A stretch of DNA of 26,792 nt. It comes from an uncultured Peptostreptococcus sp. (lineage in GTDB: Bacteria > Bacillota > Clostridia > Peptostreptococcales > Peptostreptococcaceae). The stretch covers positions 1-26,792 of the forward strand of contig CAAEUW010000060.1 in assembly GCA_900759325.1 (NCBI GenBank), given 5' to 3'. The position numbers and the translations under genes are program-made. The notes under the pieces are model-generated. The model worked only from the letters and a program-made list of their open reading frames with translations, made no database searches and was not told the DNA's origin. Shown piece after piece: positions 16,112-24,284 of this stretch (within the stretch, counting starts at the first letter, position 1; the number at the start of each line of letters is the position of its first letter).

Positions 16112-16206
16112 TGGCTAGCTCTCCATTAAAAAAGACAAATGTAGGTGGCCTACATTTGTCTATAATATTCACATAATATGACAATCTACTGGCTAGCCCT
16201 CCATTA
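16112..16206 (-). repeat. Duplicated P1 3'-strand sequence in the riboswitch leader
   Basis: The plus-strand sequence TGGCTAGCYCTCCATTA occurs at 16190-16206 (the aptamer P1 3' strand) and again at 16112-16128, differing in one base. Each copy is followed in the direction of transcription by a terminator with a nearly identical stem. Confidence 0.8.
16127..16161 (-). terminator. First terminator of the lysine riboswitch expression platform
   Basis: Minus strand 13-bp perfect stem AGACAAATGTAGG / CCTACATTTGTCT with a 3-base loop, followed by TTTTTT. It begins about 30 bases after the 3' strand of the aptamer P1 stem, the normal position for the L-box terminator. Confidence 0.9.
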
Positions 16207-16358
16207 TACTCCTATAATGACAGAACAAAAACTCTTAATCCTTGTTCCAACAATACCTGCAAAGCACTACAGCTATTATTTCGGCAACATCCCCTTTCAA
16301 AGTAAACTGCTTGCTTTCATTATCTACTCCTACTCTTGTCAGTCGCGCCTCTATCCTA
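16190..16358 (-). ncRNA. Lysine riboswitch (L box) aptamer
   Basis: The minus strand shows the conserved L-box landmarks in order: GATAGAGGCGCGAC with AAGAGTAG, GAAAGGGG, GTTGCCGAAA, GGAACAAGG and CTGTCATT, then a P5-type hairpin (CATTATA/TATAATG) and the P1 3' strand GGGCTAGCC, which pairs with GGATAG at the 5' side. It sits between a consensus promoter and the aspartokinase gene, as in B. subtilis and S. aureus lysC leaders. Lysine binding should promote termination. Confidence 0.9.
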
Positions 16359-16376
16359 TTTATTAAGTTAATAGTT

Positions 16377-16405
16377 ATTATATAGCATATACAGGCTTTT
16401 GTAAA
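16377..16405 (-). promoter_or_regulatory. Promoter of the lysine operon
   Basis: Minus strand TTTACA (16400-16405), exactly 17 bases, TATAAT (16377-16382). The start point would fall about 10 bases before the L-box aptamer. Confidence 0.8.
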
Positions 16406-16457
16406 GCCTTATTTCTCATTTATTAGCAATTAATACTAATAGAAAATAAAGTCCTTG

Positions 16458-16488
16458 AAAAAAGAAGGTGGAATAAGTCCAACCTCCC
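16458..16488 (-). terminator. Terminator of the exonuclease III gene
   Basis: Minus strand GGAGGTTGGA pairs with TTCCACCTTC (one mismatch) around a short loop, followed by TTTTTT. It lies about 30 bases after the stop codon. Confidence 0.75.
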
Positions 16489-16517
16489 ATCTTCAATACT
16501 ATAAATTAATATCCTAT

Positions 16518-17345
16518 TTAGAATTCTACTTCTAGAAGAATTGGTGCATGGTCCTGCCTCTCTCCAGAGTCTACCATTTCTGATACCCTTACCTTGTCAG
16601 CCACATCCTGGCTAACTATCCAATAGTCGATTCTCCAGCCCGTATTGTTCACCTTGCTAGTCTTTACCCTCTGTGCCCACCATGAATATACCTCTTCTAT
16701 ATCTCCATGGACATGCCTAAAGGTGTCTACAAACCCCCTAGCAAGCAGGTTTGTAAAGCCCTCTCTTTCCTCATCAGTAAAGCCTGGTGACCTATGGTTA
16801 GAAGCAGGGTTGGCCAGGTCTATTTCCTTGTGGGCAACATTGTAGTCCCCACATGCAAGTACAGGCTTGTTCTTGGCTAGACCCTCAAGATAGTCTGCAT
16901 ACTTTTTATCCCATTCCTGCCTATCCTCTAGTCTCTTTAGGCCATCACCAGCATTTGGTGTATAGACCTGTGTTACATAGTATGAATCTAGCTCAAGAGT
17001 AATAATCCTACCCTCGTAGTCCATCGTACATGGAGCTCCTATTTCAGGATATGTAGCCTTTATATCCATCCCCTTCCTATATAGGAACATGGTCCCAGCA
17101 TATCCCTTTCTAGCAGGCTCTACAGATGACCTCCAAACATGGTTATAGCCAGGGAATATTTCCTCTAGACACTCTATATGCTTTTTGGTTGGTCCCTTAG
17201 CTGATAGCTTAGTCTCCTGTAGGGCTATAATGTCCACATCCATACTGGCTAGCTTTTTTAAGACATCCCTTGACAGTAGGGCTCTTGCAGAGTCACTCGT
17301 TAGGGCTGCATTTAAAGAATCTATATTCCAAGAAATTAACTTCAT
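16518..17345 (-). CDS. Exodeoxyribonuclease III / AP endonuclease
   Basis: A cytoplasmic DNA-repair nuclease of the xth/exoA family: cuts at abasic sites and removes 3' blocks. The 275-residue protein shows the metal-binding and catalytic blocks in order: SWNIDSL (5-11), LQETKL (41-46), YTPNAG, GDYNVAH (167-173), GWRIDYW and the terminal DHAP histidine. TTAGGAGG precedes the ATG. The gene stands alone between tuf and the lysine leader, with its own terminator; a TATAAT at 17434-17439 may be its promoter -10. Confidence 0.94.
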   Translation of the reverse strand: MKLISWNIDSLNAALTSDSARALLSRDVLKKLASMDVDIIALQETKLSAKGPTKKHIECLEEIFPGYNHVWRSSVEPARKGYAGTMFLYRKGMDIKATYPEIGAPCTMDYEGRIITLELDSYYVTQVYTPNAGDGLKRLEDRQEWDKKYADYLEGLAKNKPVLACGDYNVAHKEIDLANPASNHRSPGFTDEEREGFTNLLARGFVDTFRHVHGDIEEVYSWWAQRVKTSKVNNTGWRIDYWIVSQDVADKVRVSEMVDSGERQDHAPILLEVEF

Positions 17346-17586
17346 ACTTACCTCCTAATATTCCTTTTACTTAATCATACTTATAGTATTAGTTTCATTT
17401 TTTTGTTTGCCTGAGCAAACCCCATTAACTACTATTATACCCAATAATAGCTAATCAATACTAGCTATAGGAAAAATATTATATAACTTCTGGCCTATTT
17501 AATAGGGCTTTATTAATAGATAGTCTTGTAGCTGCTTGCATTCACTAAGGACAATCTAGCTACCTAAGCTTAGGTCACCTATTTCT
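17346..17586. other. Hairpin-rich spacer between tuf and the exonuclease gene
   Basis: No ORF is supported. The stretch contains a perfect 14-bp palindrome ACCTAAGCTTAGGT, pairs GTAGCT/AGCTAC, CCTATT/AATAGG, ATAGCTA/TAGCTAT and GTTTGC/GCAAAC, and a TATAAT for the exonuclease gene. I could not match this to a known RNA. Confidence 0.4.
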
Positions 17587-17587
17587 A

Positions 17588-17616
17588 CAAAAAAAGAGAG
17601 TGCAAGCACTCTCTTT
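17588..17616 (-). terminator. Terminator of tuf
   Basis: Minus strand AAAGAGAGTGC / GCACTCTCTTT with a two-base centre, followed by further T residues, 20 bases after the tuf stop. Confidence 0.9.
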
Positions 17617-17636
17617 ATATATATCAAATAATATAA

Positions 17637-18830
17637 TTATTCAATTATAGAAGCAACAACTCCAGAAGCTACTGTTCTACCACCTTCTCTGATGGCGAAT
17701 CTAAGACCTTCTTCAACACATATAGAGTTGATTAGGTCAACTTCGATTGTTACGTTGTCACCAGGCATAACCATTTCTATACCTTCTGGTAGCTTACACT
17801 CACCAGTTACGTCAGTTGTTCTGAAGTAGAACTGTGGTCTATATCCATCGAAGAAAGGAGTATGTCTACCACCTTCTTCTTTCTTAAGAACGTAGATTTC
17901 TGCAGTGAACTTAGTATGAGCTTTAACTGTTCCTGGCTGAGCAAGAACCTGTCCTCTTTCGATTTCGTCCCTCTGAACACCTCTTAGTAGAGCACCGATG
18001 TTATCACCAGCTTCTGCCTGATCTAGTAACTTTCTGAACATTTCTACTCCTGTTACTACAACCTTTCTTGGTTCATCAGCCAAACCAACTAGTTCAACTT
18101 CATCAGAAACCTTAAGAACACCTCTTTCAACTCTACCAGTTGCAACTGTACCTCTACCAGTGATTGAGAATACGTCTTCTACTGGCATTAGGAATGGCTT
18201 GTCAACATCTCTTTCTGGAGCTGGGATATATTCATCTATTATGTTGTAGAATTCTATTATCTTTTCTCCCCATTCAGAATCTGGGTTTTCAAGAGCCATT
18301 AGGGCAGAACCTCTAACTATTGGAGTGTCATCTCCTGGGAAATCATATTCGTTAAGTAGTTCTCTAACTTCCATTTCAACTAGTTCTAGAAGTTCGTCGT
18401 CATCTACCATATCACACTTGTTTAGGAATACAACGATGTAAGGAACACCAACCTGTCTAGAAAGTAGGATATGTTCTCTTGTCTGAGGCATTGGACCATC
18501 TGTTGCAGCAACAACTAGGATAGCACCGTCCATCTGAGCAGCACCTGTGATCATGTTCTTAACATAGTCAGCATGTCCTGGGCAGTCAACGTGAGCATAG
18601 TGTCTAGCTGGAGTTTCATATTCAACGTGAGCAGTAGAGATAGTGATACCTCTTTCTCTTTCTTCTGGTGCCTTGTCTATGTTGGCGAAGTCTACCGCTT
18701 CACCTAACTGATACTTGTTGTGTAATGTCTTTGTTATAGCTGCTGTTAATGTAGTCTTACCGTGGTCAACGTGACCGATTGTACCAATATTAACATGTGG
18801 CTTACTTCTTTCAAATTTAGCTTTTGCCAT
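17637..18830 (-). CDS. tuf: Elongation factor Tu
   Basis: The GTPase that delivers aminoacyl-tRNA to the ribosome. The 397-residue protein is full length, with G1 GHVDHGKT (19-26), the effector RGITI, G3 DCPGHADYV and G4 NKCD, then the two beta-barrel domains. GGGAGG precedes the ATG. It is the last gene of the str operon, but a perfect private promoter and a 5' hairpin in the fusA-tuf gap allow separate high expression. Confidence 0.98.
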   Translation of the reverse strand: MAKAKFERSKPHVNIGTIGHVDHGKTTLTAAITKTLHNKYQLGEAVDFANIDKAPEERERGITISTAHVEYETPARHYAHVDCPGHADYVKNMITGAAQMDGAILVVAATDGPMPQTREHILLSRQVGVPYIVVFLNKCDMVDDDELLELVEMEVRELLNEYDFPGDDTPIVRGSALMALENPDSEWGEKIIEFYNIIDEYIPAPERDVDKPFLMPVEDVFSITGRGTVATGRVERGVLKVSDEVELVGLADEPRKVVVTGVEMFRKLLDQAEAGDNIGALLRGVQRDEIERGQVLAQPGTVKAHTKFTAEIYVLKKEEGGRHTPFFDGYRPQFYFRTTDVTGECKLPEGIEMVMPGDNVTIEVDLINSICVEEGLRFAIREGGRTVASGVVASIIE

Positions 18831-18870
18831 TTTAAGTTTCCTCCCTTAAGAAATAAATTATTTATTAATT

Positions 18871-18891
18871 GGAGGGCGGAATCCACCCCCC
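18871..18891 (-). promoter_or_regulatory. Hairpin at the 5' end of the tuf mRNA
   Basis: GGGGGGTGG and CCGCCCTCC form a 9-bp stem with a 3-base loop, about 10 bases from the predicted start point and 40 before the tuf start codon. It lacks a T tail, so a role in mRNA stability is more likely than termination. Confidence 0.55.
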
Positions 18892-18906
18892 TTTTTATTC
18901 TTTATA

Positions 18907-18935
18907 AGTATATCACTTTTATACTTATTTTTCAA
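18907..18935 (-). promoter_or_regulatory. Private promoter of tuf
   Basis: Minus strand TTGAAA (18930-18935), 17-base spacer, TATACT (18907-18912). Confidence 0.8.
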
Positions 18936-18971
18936 CAATTCATTAAAAATCTGATAATTTTTTAAGTCTAT

Positions 18972-19000
18972 AAGCGATTTTTTCGCTTTTTTTTACTTTT
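18972..19000 (+). terminator. Plus-strand-oriented terminator-like hairpin between fusA and tuf
   Basis: AAGCGA/TCGCTT is followed by a long T run only when read on the plus strand, against the direction of fusA and tuf. It would stop antisense transcription rather than end fusA. Confidence 0.45.
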
Positions 19001-19045
19001 TTAGCTTAAATATCTAACCAATTGACTTAAGTTAGCCTTTTGTGA

Positions 19046-21112
19046 CTACTTGCCTTCTGTTATCTTCTTAGCAACAGAACCTGGTACCTGTGCATAGTGG
19101 TCAAATATCATTGTATAAGTCGCTCTACCCTGAGTAGTAGATCTTAGGTCTGTAGAATATCCGAACATTTCAGATAGTGGAACGTGAGCTCTAACAACCT
19201 GAGCACCGTTTCTTTCTTCCATACCCTGAATCATACCTCTTCTAGAGTTAAGGTCACCCATAACATCACCCATGTAATCGTCTGGAGTAACAACTTCAAC
19301 TGCGAAGATTGGTTCAAGAAGAACTGCATTACCCTTCTTCATTGCATCCTTGAAGGCCATAGAAGCTGCCATCTTGAAGGCCATTTCTGATGAATCGACT
19401 TCATGGTAAGAACCATCGTATAGTTCAACAGCAACGTCAACAACTGGATAACCAGCTACGATACCTGACTGCATAGCACCCTGGATACCCTGGTCAACTG
19501 GACCAATATATTCCTTAGGTACAGATCCACCAACAGTCTTGTTTTCGAACTTGTATCCTTCGCCTGGCTCAAGTGGATTAACTCTGATCTTAACGTGACC
19601 ATACTGACCTCTACCACCTGACTGCTTAGAGTACTTGTACTCAACATCAACTGGAACTGTAATAGTTTCTCTGTATGCAACCTGAGGAGCACCAACTGTT
19701 GCTTCAACCTTGAATTCTCTTAGTAGTCTGTCAACGATGATTTCTAGGTGAAGCTCACCCATACCACCGATGATAGTCTGGCCAGTTTCTGCATCAGTTC
19801 TAACTGTAAATGTAGGGTCTTCTTCAGCAAGCTTCTGAAGAGCTACACCCATCTTTTCCTGAGCTGCCTTAGAAGCTGGTTCTATGGCAACGAAGATAAC
19901 TGGTTCTGGGAATTCCATTGATTCAAGTATAATAGGCTCATTAGGATCACATAGTGAGTCTCCTGTAGTTGTATCCTTAAGACCAACTGCAGCAGCTATA
20001 TCACCTGCATAAACTTCTGTTATTTCTTCTCTTGTATTGGCATGCATCTGAAGGATACGACCAATTCTTTCTCTCTTGTTCTTTGTAGCATTTAGTACAT
20101 AAGAACCAGATTCTAACTTACCAGAGTAAACTCTGAAGAAGGCTAGCTTACCTACGAATGGGTCAGTCATGATTTTGAATGCAAGAGCTGAGAATGGTTC
20201 TTCATCTGATGCATGTCTTTCACTTTCTTCACCATCTGGTAGGATACCCTTTATAGATTCTATATCAGTTGGAGCTGGTAGGTAATCTATAACTGCGTCC
20301 AATAGTAACTGAACACCCTTGTTCTTGTAAGCAGTACCACAAAGTACTGGGTTCATTTCACAAGCTATAGTTGCCTTTCTGATAGCTACCTTTAGTTCAT
20401 CTATTGTTATTTCTTCACCTTCTAGGTACTTCATCATTAGATCTTCGTCAGTTTCTGCAACTGCTTCTATCATGACTTCCCTATACTCATTGGCCTTGTC
20501 TACCATGTCAGCTGGTATATCTACGACTTCGATTTCAGTACCTTCATCGTTCTTATAGATATTAGCCTTCATAGTTAATAGGTCTATTATACCTGTGAAG
20601 TTTTCTTCGCTACCTATTGGTAACTGTATAGCTACAGCATTAGCCTTAAGTCTGTCCTTCATCATTTCTACAACATTTAGGAAGTCAGCACCCTGTCTGT
20701 CCATCTTGTTTACGAATGCGATTCTAGGAACACCGTAAGTTTCAGCCTGTCTCCATACATTTTCTGACTGAGGCTCAACTCCTGATCTAGCACAGAAAAC
20801 TGCAACAGAACCGTCTAGTACTCTTAGAGATCTTTCAACTTCTACTGTGAAGTCTACGTGTCCAGGAGTATCTATAATGTTTATTCTGTAGCCATCCCAC
20901 TGACAAGTTGTAGCGGCAGAAGTAATTGTGATACCTCTTTCCTTTTCCTGTTCCATCCAGTCCATCTGAGATGCACCGTCGTGAGTTTCACCTATCTTAT
21001 GAGTACGACCAGCATAGAACAAGATTCTTTCAGTAGTTGTAGTCTTACCTGCATCTATGTGGGCCATTATTCCTATATTTCTAGTCTTTTCCAATGGAAA
21101 TTGTCTAGCCAT
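19046..21112 (-). CDS. fusA: Elongation factor G
   Basis: The ribosomal translocation GTPase. The 688-residue protein has AHIDAGKTT (17-25), ERGITITSAA, DTPGHVDF and NKMD, followed by domains II-V with the conserved GRGQYGHV and the C-terminal LRSTTQGRATYTM block. AAGGAGG precedes the ATG, 37 bases after rpsG. It shows canonical features and is clearly functional. Confidence 0.98.
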   Translation of the reverse strand: MARQFPLEKTRNIGIMAHIDAGKTTTTERILFYAGRTHKIGETHDGASQMDWMEQEKERGITITSAATTCQWDGYRINIIDTPGHVDFTVEVERSLRVLDGSVAVFCARSGVEPQSENVWRQAETYGVPRIAFVNKMDRQGADFLNVVEMMKDRLKANAVAIQLPIGSEENFTGIIDLLTMKANIYKNDEGTEIEVVDIPADMVDKANEYREVMIEAVAETDEDLMMKYLEGEEITIDELKVAIRKATIACEMNPVLCGTAYKNKGVQLLLDAVIDYLPAPTDIESIKGILPDGEESERHASDEEPFSALAFKIMTDPFVGKLAFFRVYSGKLESGSYVLNATKNKRERIGRILQMHANTREEITEVYAGDIAAAVGLKDTTTGDSLCDPNEPIILESMEFPEPVIFVAIEPASKAAQEKMGVALQKLAEEDPTFTVRTDAETGQTIIGGMGELHLEIIVDRLLREFKVEATVGAPQVAYRETITVPVDVEYKYSKQSGGRGQYGHVKIRVNPLEPGEGYKFENKTVGGSVPKEYIGPVDQGIQGAMQSGIVAGYPVVDVAVELYDGSYHEVDSSEMAFKMAASMAFKDAMKKGNAVLLEPIFAVEVVTPDDYMGDVMGDLNSRRGMIQGMEERNGAQVVRAHVPLSEMFGYSTDLRSTTQGRATYTMIFDHYAQVPGSVAKKITEGK

Positions 21113-21149
21113 TTCTTTCCTCCTTAATTATTTCAAACTCAGTTGATGA

Positions 21150-21620
21150 CTACCATCTGTAGTGAGCAAATGCCTTATTGGCTTCTGCCATCTTATGAGT
21201 ATCTTCTTTCTTCTTAACTGAAGCTCCTGTGTTGTTAGCTGCATCCATTATTTCCTTTGCAAGCTTTTCAACCATTCCCTTTTCGCCTCTAGCTCTTGTA
21301 TATCTTACTAACCATCTAAGTCCTAGAGTCTGTCTTCTATCAGCTCTAACTTCGATAGGTACCTGATAGTTGGCACCACCGACTCTTCTAGCCTTAACTT
21401 CTAGTACTGGCATGATGTTTTCCATAGCCTTGTTGAATACTTCTAGAGCATCTTCTCCAGTTCTTTCAGCTACTAATGCGAATGCATCATATACTATTCT
21501 CTGTGACTTTCCTCTTTTTCCGTCATACATTAAATTATTTATTAACTTTGTTACTACCTTACTTCCGTACATTGGATCTGGTAAAACTTCTCTCTTTGGA
21601 ACATTACCTTTTCTTGGCAT
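21150..21620 (-). CDS. rpsG: 30S ribosomal protein S7
   Basis: A primary assembly protein of the 30S head that binds the 3' major domain of 16S rRNA. The 156-residue protein starts MPRKGNVPKREVLPDP and ends FAHYRW as usual. The ATG at 21620 has AAGGAGGG upstream; an in-frame extension to 21668 runs into the structured spacer and is rejected. S7 is the classical autoregulator of the str operon in E. coli. Confidence 0.97.
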   Translation of the reverse strand: MPRKGNVPKREVLPDPMYGSKVVTKLINNLMYDGKRGKSQRIVYDAFALVAERTGEDALEVFNKAMENIMPVLEVKARRVGGANYQVPIEVRADRRQTLGLRWLVRYTRARGEKGMVEKLAKEIMDAANNTGASVKKKEDTHKMAEANKAFAHYRW

Positions 21621-21832
21621 TACGCTTCCCTCCTTAATTATTAAAGTTAAATCATAGGTACTCGACATTCTTTTTGCCGTGATGCCATAAATATATTATT
21701 TAAAGCATCGAACTATAATCAATTGCTGTTTTCCAGCTACTTGTCTGTTCAATTCTGGCTGAACCCGCCTTGGGGTCTACCCCCTTTGCAAACCTCTATG
21801 GTCTACTAAAACTAAGTAATTTTCTCTCTTAA
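21621..21832 (-). other. Structured rpsL-rpsG intergenic leader
   Basis: A 212-base spacer, long for this operon. On the minus strand it can fold GGGG/CCCC around TAGA, GTTCA/TGAAC, and GCTG/CAGC around a GAAAA-containing loop. It lies where the E. coli S7 autoregulatory site is found, so a ribosomal-protein binding site is a reasonable inference, not shown. Confidence 0.4.
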
Positions 21833-22255
21833 TTACTTCTTAGCTTCTTTTGGTCTCTTAGCACCGTACTTAGATCTTGACTGTCTTCTTGCGTCAACAC
21901 CTGCAGTATCAAGTGTACCTCTTAGAATATGGTACCTAACACCTGGTAAGTCCTTTACTCTACCACCTCTGATCATAACAACACTATGTTCCTGTAGGTT
22001 ATGACCTTCACCTGGTATGTATGCAGATACTTCTATTCCGTTTGTAAGTCTAACTCTGGCAACCTTTCTAAGGGCTGAGTTTGGCTTCTTAGGTGTTACT
22101 GTCTTTACAGAAGTACAAACACCTCTCTTCTGTGGAGCACTAACATCAGTGGCCTTCTTGTATAAAGAATTGTAGCCCTTCTGAAGTGCTGGAGCAGTAG
22201 ATTTCTTTTCTACAGCTTTTCTACTCTTACGTACTAATTGGTTGATTGTTGGCAT
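21833..22255 (-). CDS. rpsL: 30S ribosomal protein S12
   Basis: A decoding-centre protein of 140 residues. MPTINQLVRKSRK starts at 22255, with AGGAGGTG placed correctly; an in-frame GTG 9 bases earlier overlaps that site. The KKPNSALRK block has the wild-type lysine linked with streptomycin sensitivity. The segment KGYNSLYKKATDVSAP is the insertion found in Bacillus-type S12. First gene of the str operon. Confidence 0.98.
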   Translation of the reverse strand: MPTINQLVRKSRKAVEKKSTAPALQKGYNSLYKKATDVSAPQKRGVCTSVKTVTPKKPNSALRKVARVRLTNGIEVSAYIPGEGHNLQEHSVVMIRGGRVKDLPGVRYHILRGTLDTAGVDARRQSRSKYGAKRPKEAKK

Positions 22256-22365
22256 CAACTGCACCTCCTTTTGTTTAAATTTTCGATCTTGTTAATTGAC
22301 CGCCAACCGGACCAATATGCATAGCATATTGATTAATTGTTTTGATGCTTTTAGTCTTCACTAAA

Positions 22366-22395
22366 AAGGTATGCAATCTGTAGATTACATACCTT
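22366..22395 (-). terminator. Hairpin with T run at the start of the rpsL transcript
   Basis: Minus strand AAGGTATG-AATCT pairs with AGATT-CATACCTT around one mismatch and is followed by TTTTT. It ends the upstream dehydrogenase operon, but it also lies directly after the rpsL promoter, so it would be the first structure of the str mRNA and could attenuate it. Confidence 0.7.
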
Positions 22396-22398
22396 ATA

Positions 22399-22427
22399 AT
22401 TTTATCACCTCAAAGGGCTTGTGTCAA
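22399..22427 (-). promoter_or_regulatory. Promoter of the str operon
   Basis: Minus strand TTGACA (22422-22427), 17-base spacer, TAAAAT (22399-22404), with the start point predicted near 22392. Confidence 0.8.
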
Positions 22428-22470
22428 CTAGTTTGTAGAATAATTTTTGCTTTTTAAAAACCCTCTAAAG

Positions 22471-23751
22471 TTAGTCCCTCTTGAATAAATCCCTAGTGTA
22501 TACCTTATCTGCTACATCATCAAGACAAGAGTCATACCTATTAGCTATTATACTGTGACTTATAGTCTTAAATTTTTCAATATCATTTACTATCCTACTA
22601 CCAAAGAATGTTGTTCCATCCTCTAAGGTAGGCTCATATATTACTACTGTGGCTCCCTTGGCCTTTAGCCTCTTCATAACTCCCTGTATAGATGAATACC
22701 TGAAGTTGTCTGAATTTGACTTCATAGTGAGCCTGTAGACACCTATTACACATTCCTTTTCATTTTCTACAGAATACTCTCCATGACTATAGTAGTCATA
22801 GTAGCCAGCTAGGTTTAGCACCCTGTCAGCTATAAAGTCCTTCCTAGTCCTATTACTTTCAACTATGGCAGACATCATATTCTGTGGGACACTATCATAG
22901 TTGGCTAGGAGTTGTTTAGTATCCTTTGGTAGGCAATAGCCCCCATACCCAAAGGATGGATTGTTGTAGTGGCTGCCTATCCTTGGATCTAGGCAGACGC
23001 CCTGGATTATATCCTCTGTACTCAAGCCCTTCATCTCAGCATAGGTATCTAACTCGTTAAAGTAGCTAACCCTTAAGGCTAGATAGGTATTGGCAAAAAG
23101 CTTGACTGCCTCTGCCTCTGTAAAGCCCATCGATAGGATGGCTATGTCCTCCTTGATTGCCCCCTCGGCTAGGAGCTTGGCAAATATATTACTGGCCTCG
23201 GTTAAGACTTTATCCTCCTTGTCCGTGGACACGATTATCCTAGATGGATACAGGTTGTCGTATAGGGCCTTTGACTCCCTCAGGAACTCTGGACTAAAGA
23301 TTATATTTTTAGTCTTGTACTTGGCCCTGACTGCCTCGGTATAGCCAACTGGTATGGTCGACTTGATTACTATGATGGCCTCCTTGTTTACCTCCAAGAC
23401 CCTTTCAATTACCGCCTCTATGGCTGATGTATCAAAATAATTTTTCTGAGCATCATAATTGGTAGGTGCAGCTATGACCACATAATCTGCATCCCTATAT
23501 GCCATATCAGTATCAAGACTAGCAACCAGGTCTAAGTCCTTATTGGCCAAGTAATCTTCTATATAATCATCATGTATAGGAGATATTTTCTTATTAATCA
23601 TATTCACTTTTTCTTCTTCCACATCTACAGCCACGACCCTATTTGCCTGGGCCAAAAGTATAGCAATGGACAGGCCAACATAGCCAATTCCAGCTACGGC
23701 TATCTTGTAGGGCCTATTAATTTTTGTTCTTTGTCTATCCAAAACCTTCAT
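22471..23751 (-). CDS. UDP-glucose 6-dehydrogenase family protein
   Basis: Oxidises a nucleotide sugar (probably UDP-glucose to UDP-glucuronate) for capsule or polysaccharide synthesis. The 426-residue protein has the NAD loop GIGYVGLSIA near residue 22, STIPVGYT near 131, the PEFLRES block, and the catalytic cysteine in GYGGYCLPKD (C273). ATG 23751 is preferred, since AAGG lies about 9 bases upstream; an ATG at 23760 is only 2 bases from that site. It follows ispF by a few bases and ends the regulator-ispD-ispF run. The exact sugar is not proven. Confidence 0.88.
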   Translation of the reverse strand: MKVLDRQRTKINRPYKIAVAGIGYVGLSIAILLAQANRVVAVDVEEEKVNMINKKISPIHDDYIEDYLANKDLDLVASLDTDMAYRDADYVVIAAPTNYDAQKNYFDTSAIEAVIERVLEVNKEAIIVIKSTIPVGYTEAVRAKYKTKNIIFSPEFLRESKALYDNLYPSRIIVSTDKEDKVLTEASNIFAKLLAEGAIKEDIAILSMGFTEAEAVKLFANTYLALRVSYFNELDTYAEMKGLSTEDIIQGVCLDPRIGSHYNNPSFGYGGYCLPKDTKQLLANYDSVPQNMMSAIVESNRTRKDFIADRVLNLAGYYDYYSHGEYSVENEKECVIGVYRLTMKSNSDNFRYSSIQGVMKRLKAKGATVVIYEPTLEDGTTFFGSRIVNDIEKFKTISHSIIANRYDSCLDDVADKVYTRDLFKRD

Positions 23752-23768
23752 CCTATACATCCTTCTTT

Positions 23769-24242
23769 CTATTTTTCAACTAACAATACAATCGCCTGGG
23801 AAGAAATGCCCTCTCTTGCTCCTGTAAAGCCTAGTCCTTCTTCTGTAGTCGCCTTTACATTTATATTGGTCCTATCTGTATCAAGGACCCTAGCAAAGTT
23901 TTCTACCATACTTGACAAGTGGGGAGCCATCTTTGGCGCCTGGGCTATAATAGTGCAGTCTGCATTGCCCAACCTATATCCCTTCCTGTCCATCAGGTCC
24001 TTGGCATAGGCCAAGAGCCTCAAGCTATCTGCTCCCTTGAACTGGGGGTCTGTGTCTGGAAAGTGCCTACCTAAATCACCCTCACCTAGGGCCCCAAATA
24101 TTGCATCTATTAGGGCATGAGTTAGTACATCAGCATCAGAGTGACCTAGTAGTCCCCTATCATGGTCTATCTTGACACCACCTATTATAAGGTCCCTATC
24201 CTCTACCAACTTATGTACATCATATCCAATTCCTACCCTCAT
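23769..24242 (-). CDS. ispF: 2-C-methyl-D-erythritol 2,4-cyclodiphosphate synthase
   Basis: Forms the cyclic diphosphate in the MEP isoprenoid pathway. The 157-residue protein shows the zinc ligands DVH (8-10) and the later histidine in HSDADVLTHAL, the FPDTD loop, and the KATTEEGLGFTG signature. GATAAGGAGG precedes ATG. It lies 42 bases after ispD; the IspD and IspF steps are separated in the pathway only by IspE. Confidence 0.97.
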   Translation of the reverse strand: MRVGIGYDVHKLVEDRDLIIGGVKIDHDRGLLGHSDADVLTHALIDAIFGALGEGDLGRHFPDTDPQFKGADSLRLLAYAKDLMDRKGYRLGNADCTIIAQAPKMAPHLSSMVENFARVLDTDRTNINVKATTEEGLGFTGAREGISSQAIVLLVEK

Positions 24243-24284
24243 CTGCTTCCTCCTTATCAGCCTAAATAAGGCCTTACTATATCA

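Noticed and set aside
16178..16366. Plus-strand 62-aa ORF in the lysine leader
   Set aside because: It is the complement of the L-box riboswitch aptamer.
19456..19707. Minus-strand ORF inside fusA in another frame
   Set aside because: Shadow of the EF-G coding sequence; no start signals and no recognisable domain.
21621..21668. 16-codon N-terminal extension of S7
   Set aside because: The ATG at 21620 begins the conserved MPRKG start and has a strong ribosome binding site.
23572..24009. Plus-strand ORF opposite ispF and the dehydrogenase
   Set aside because: Crosses two real genes on the other strand and has no supporting signals.
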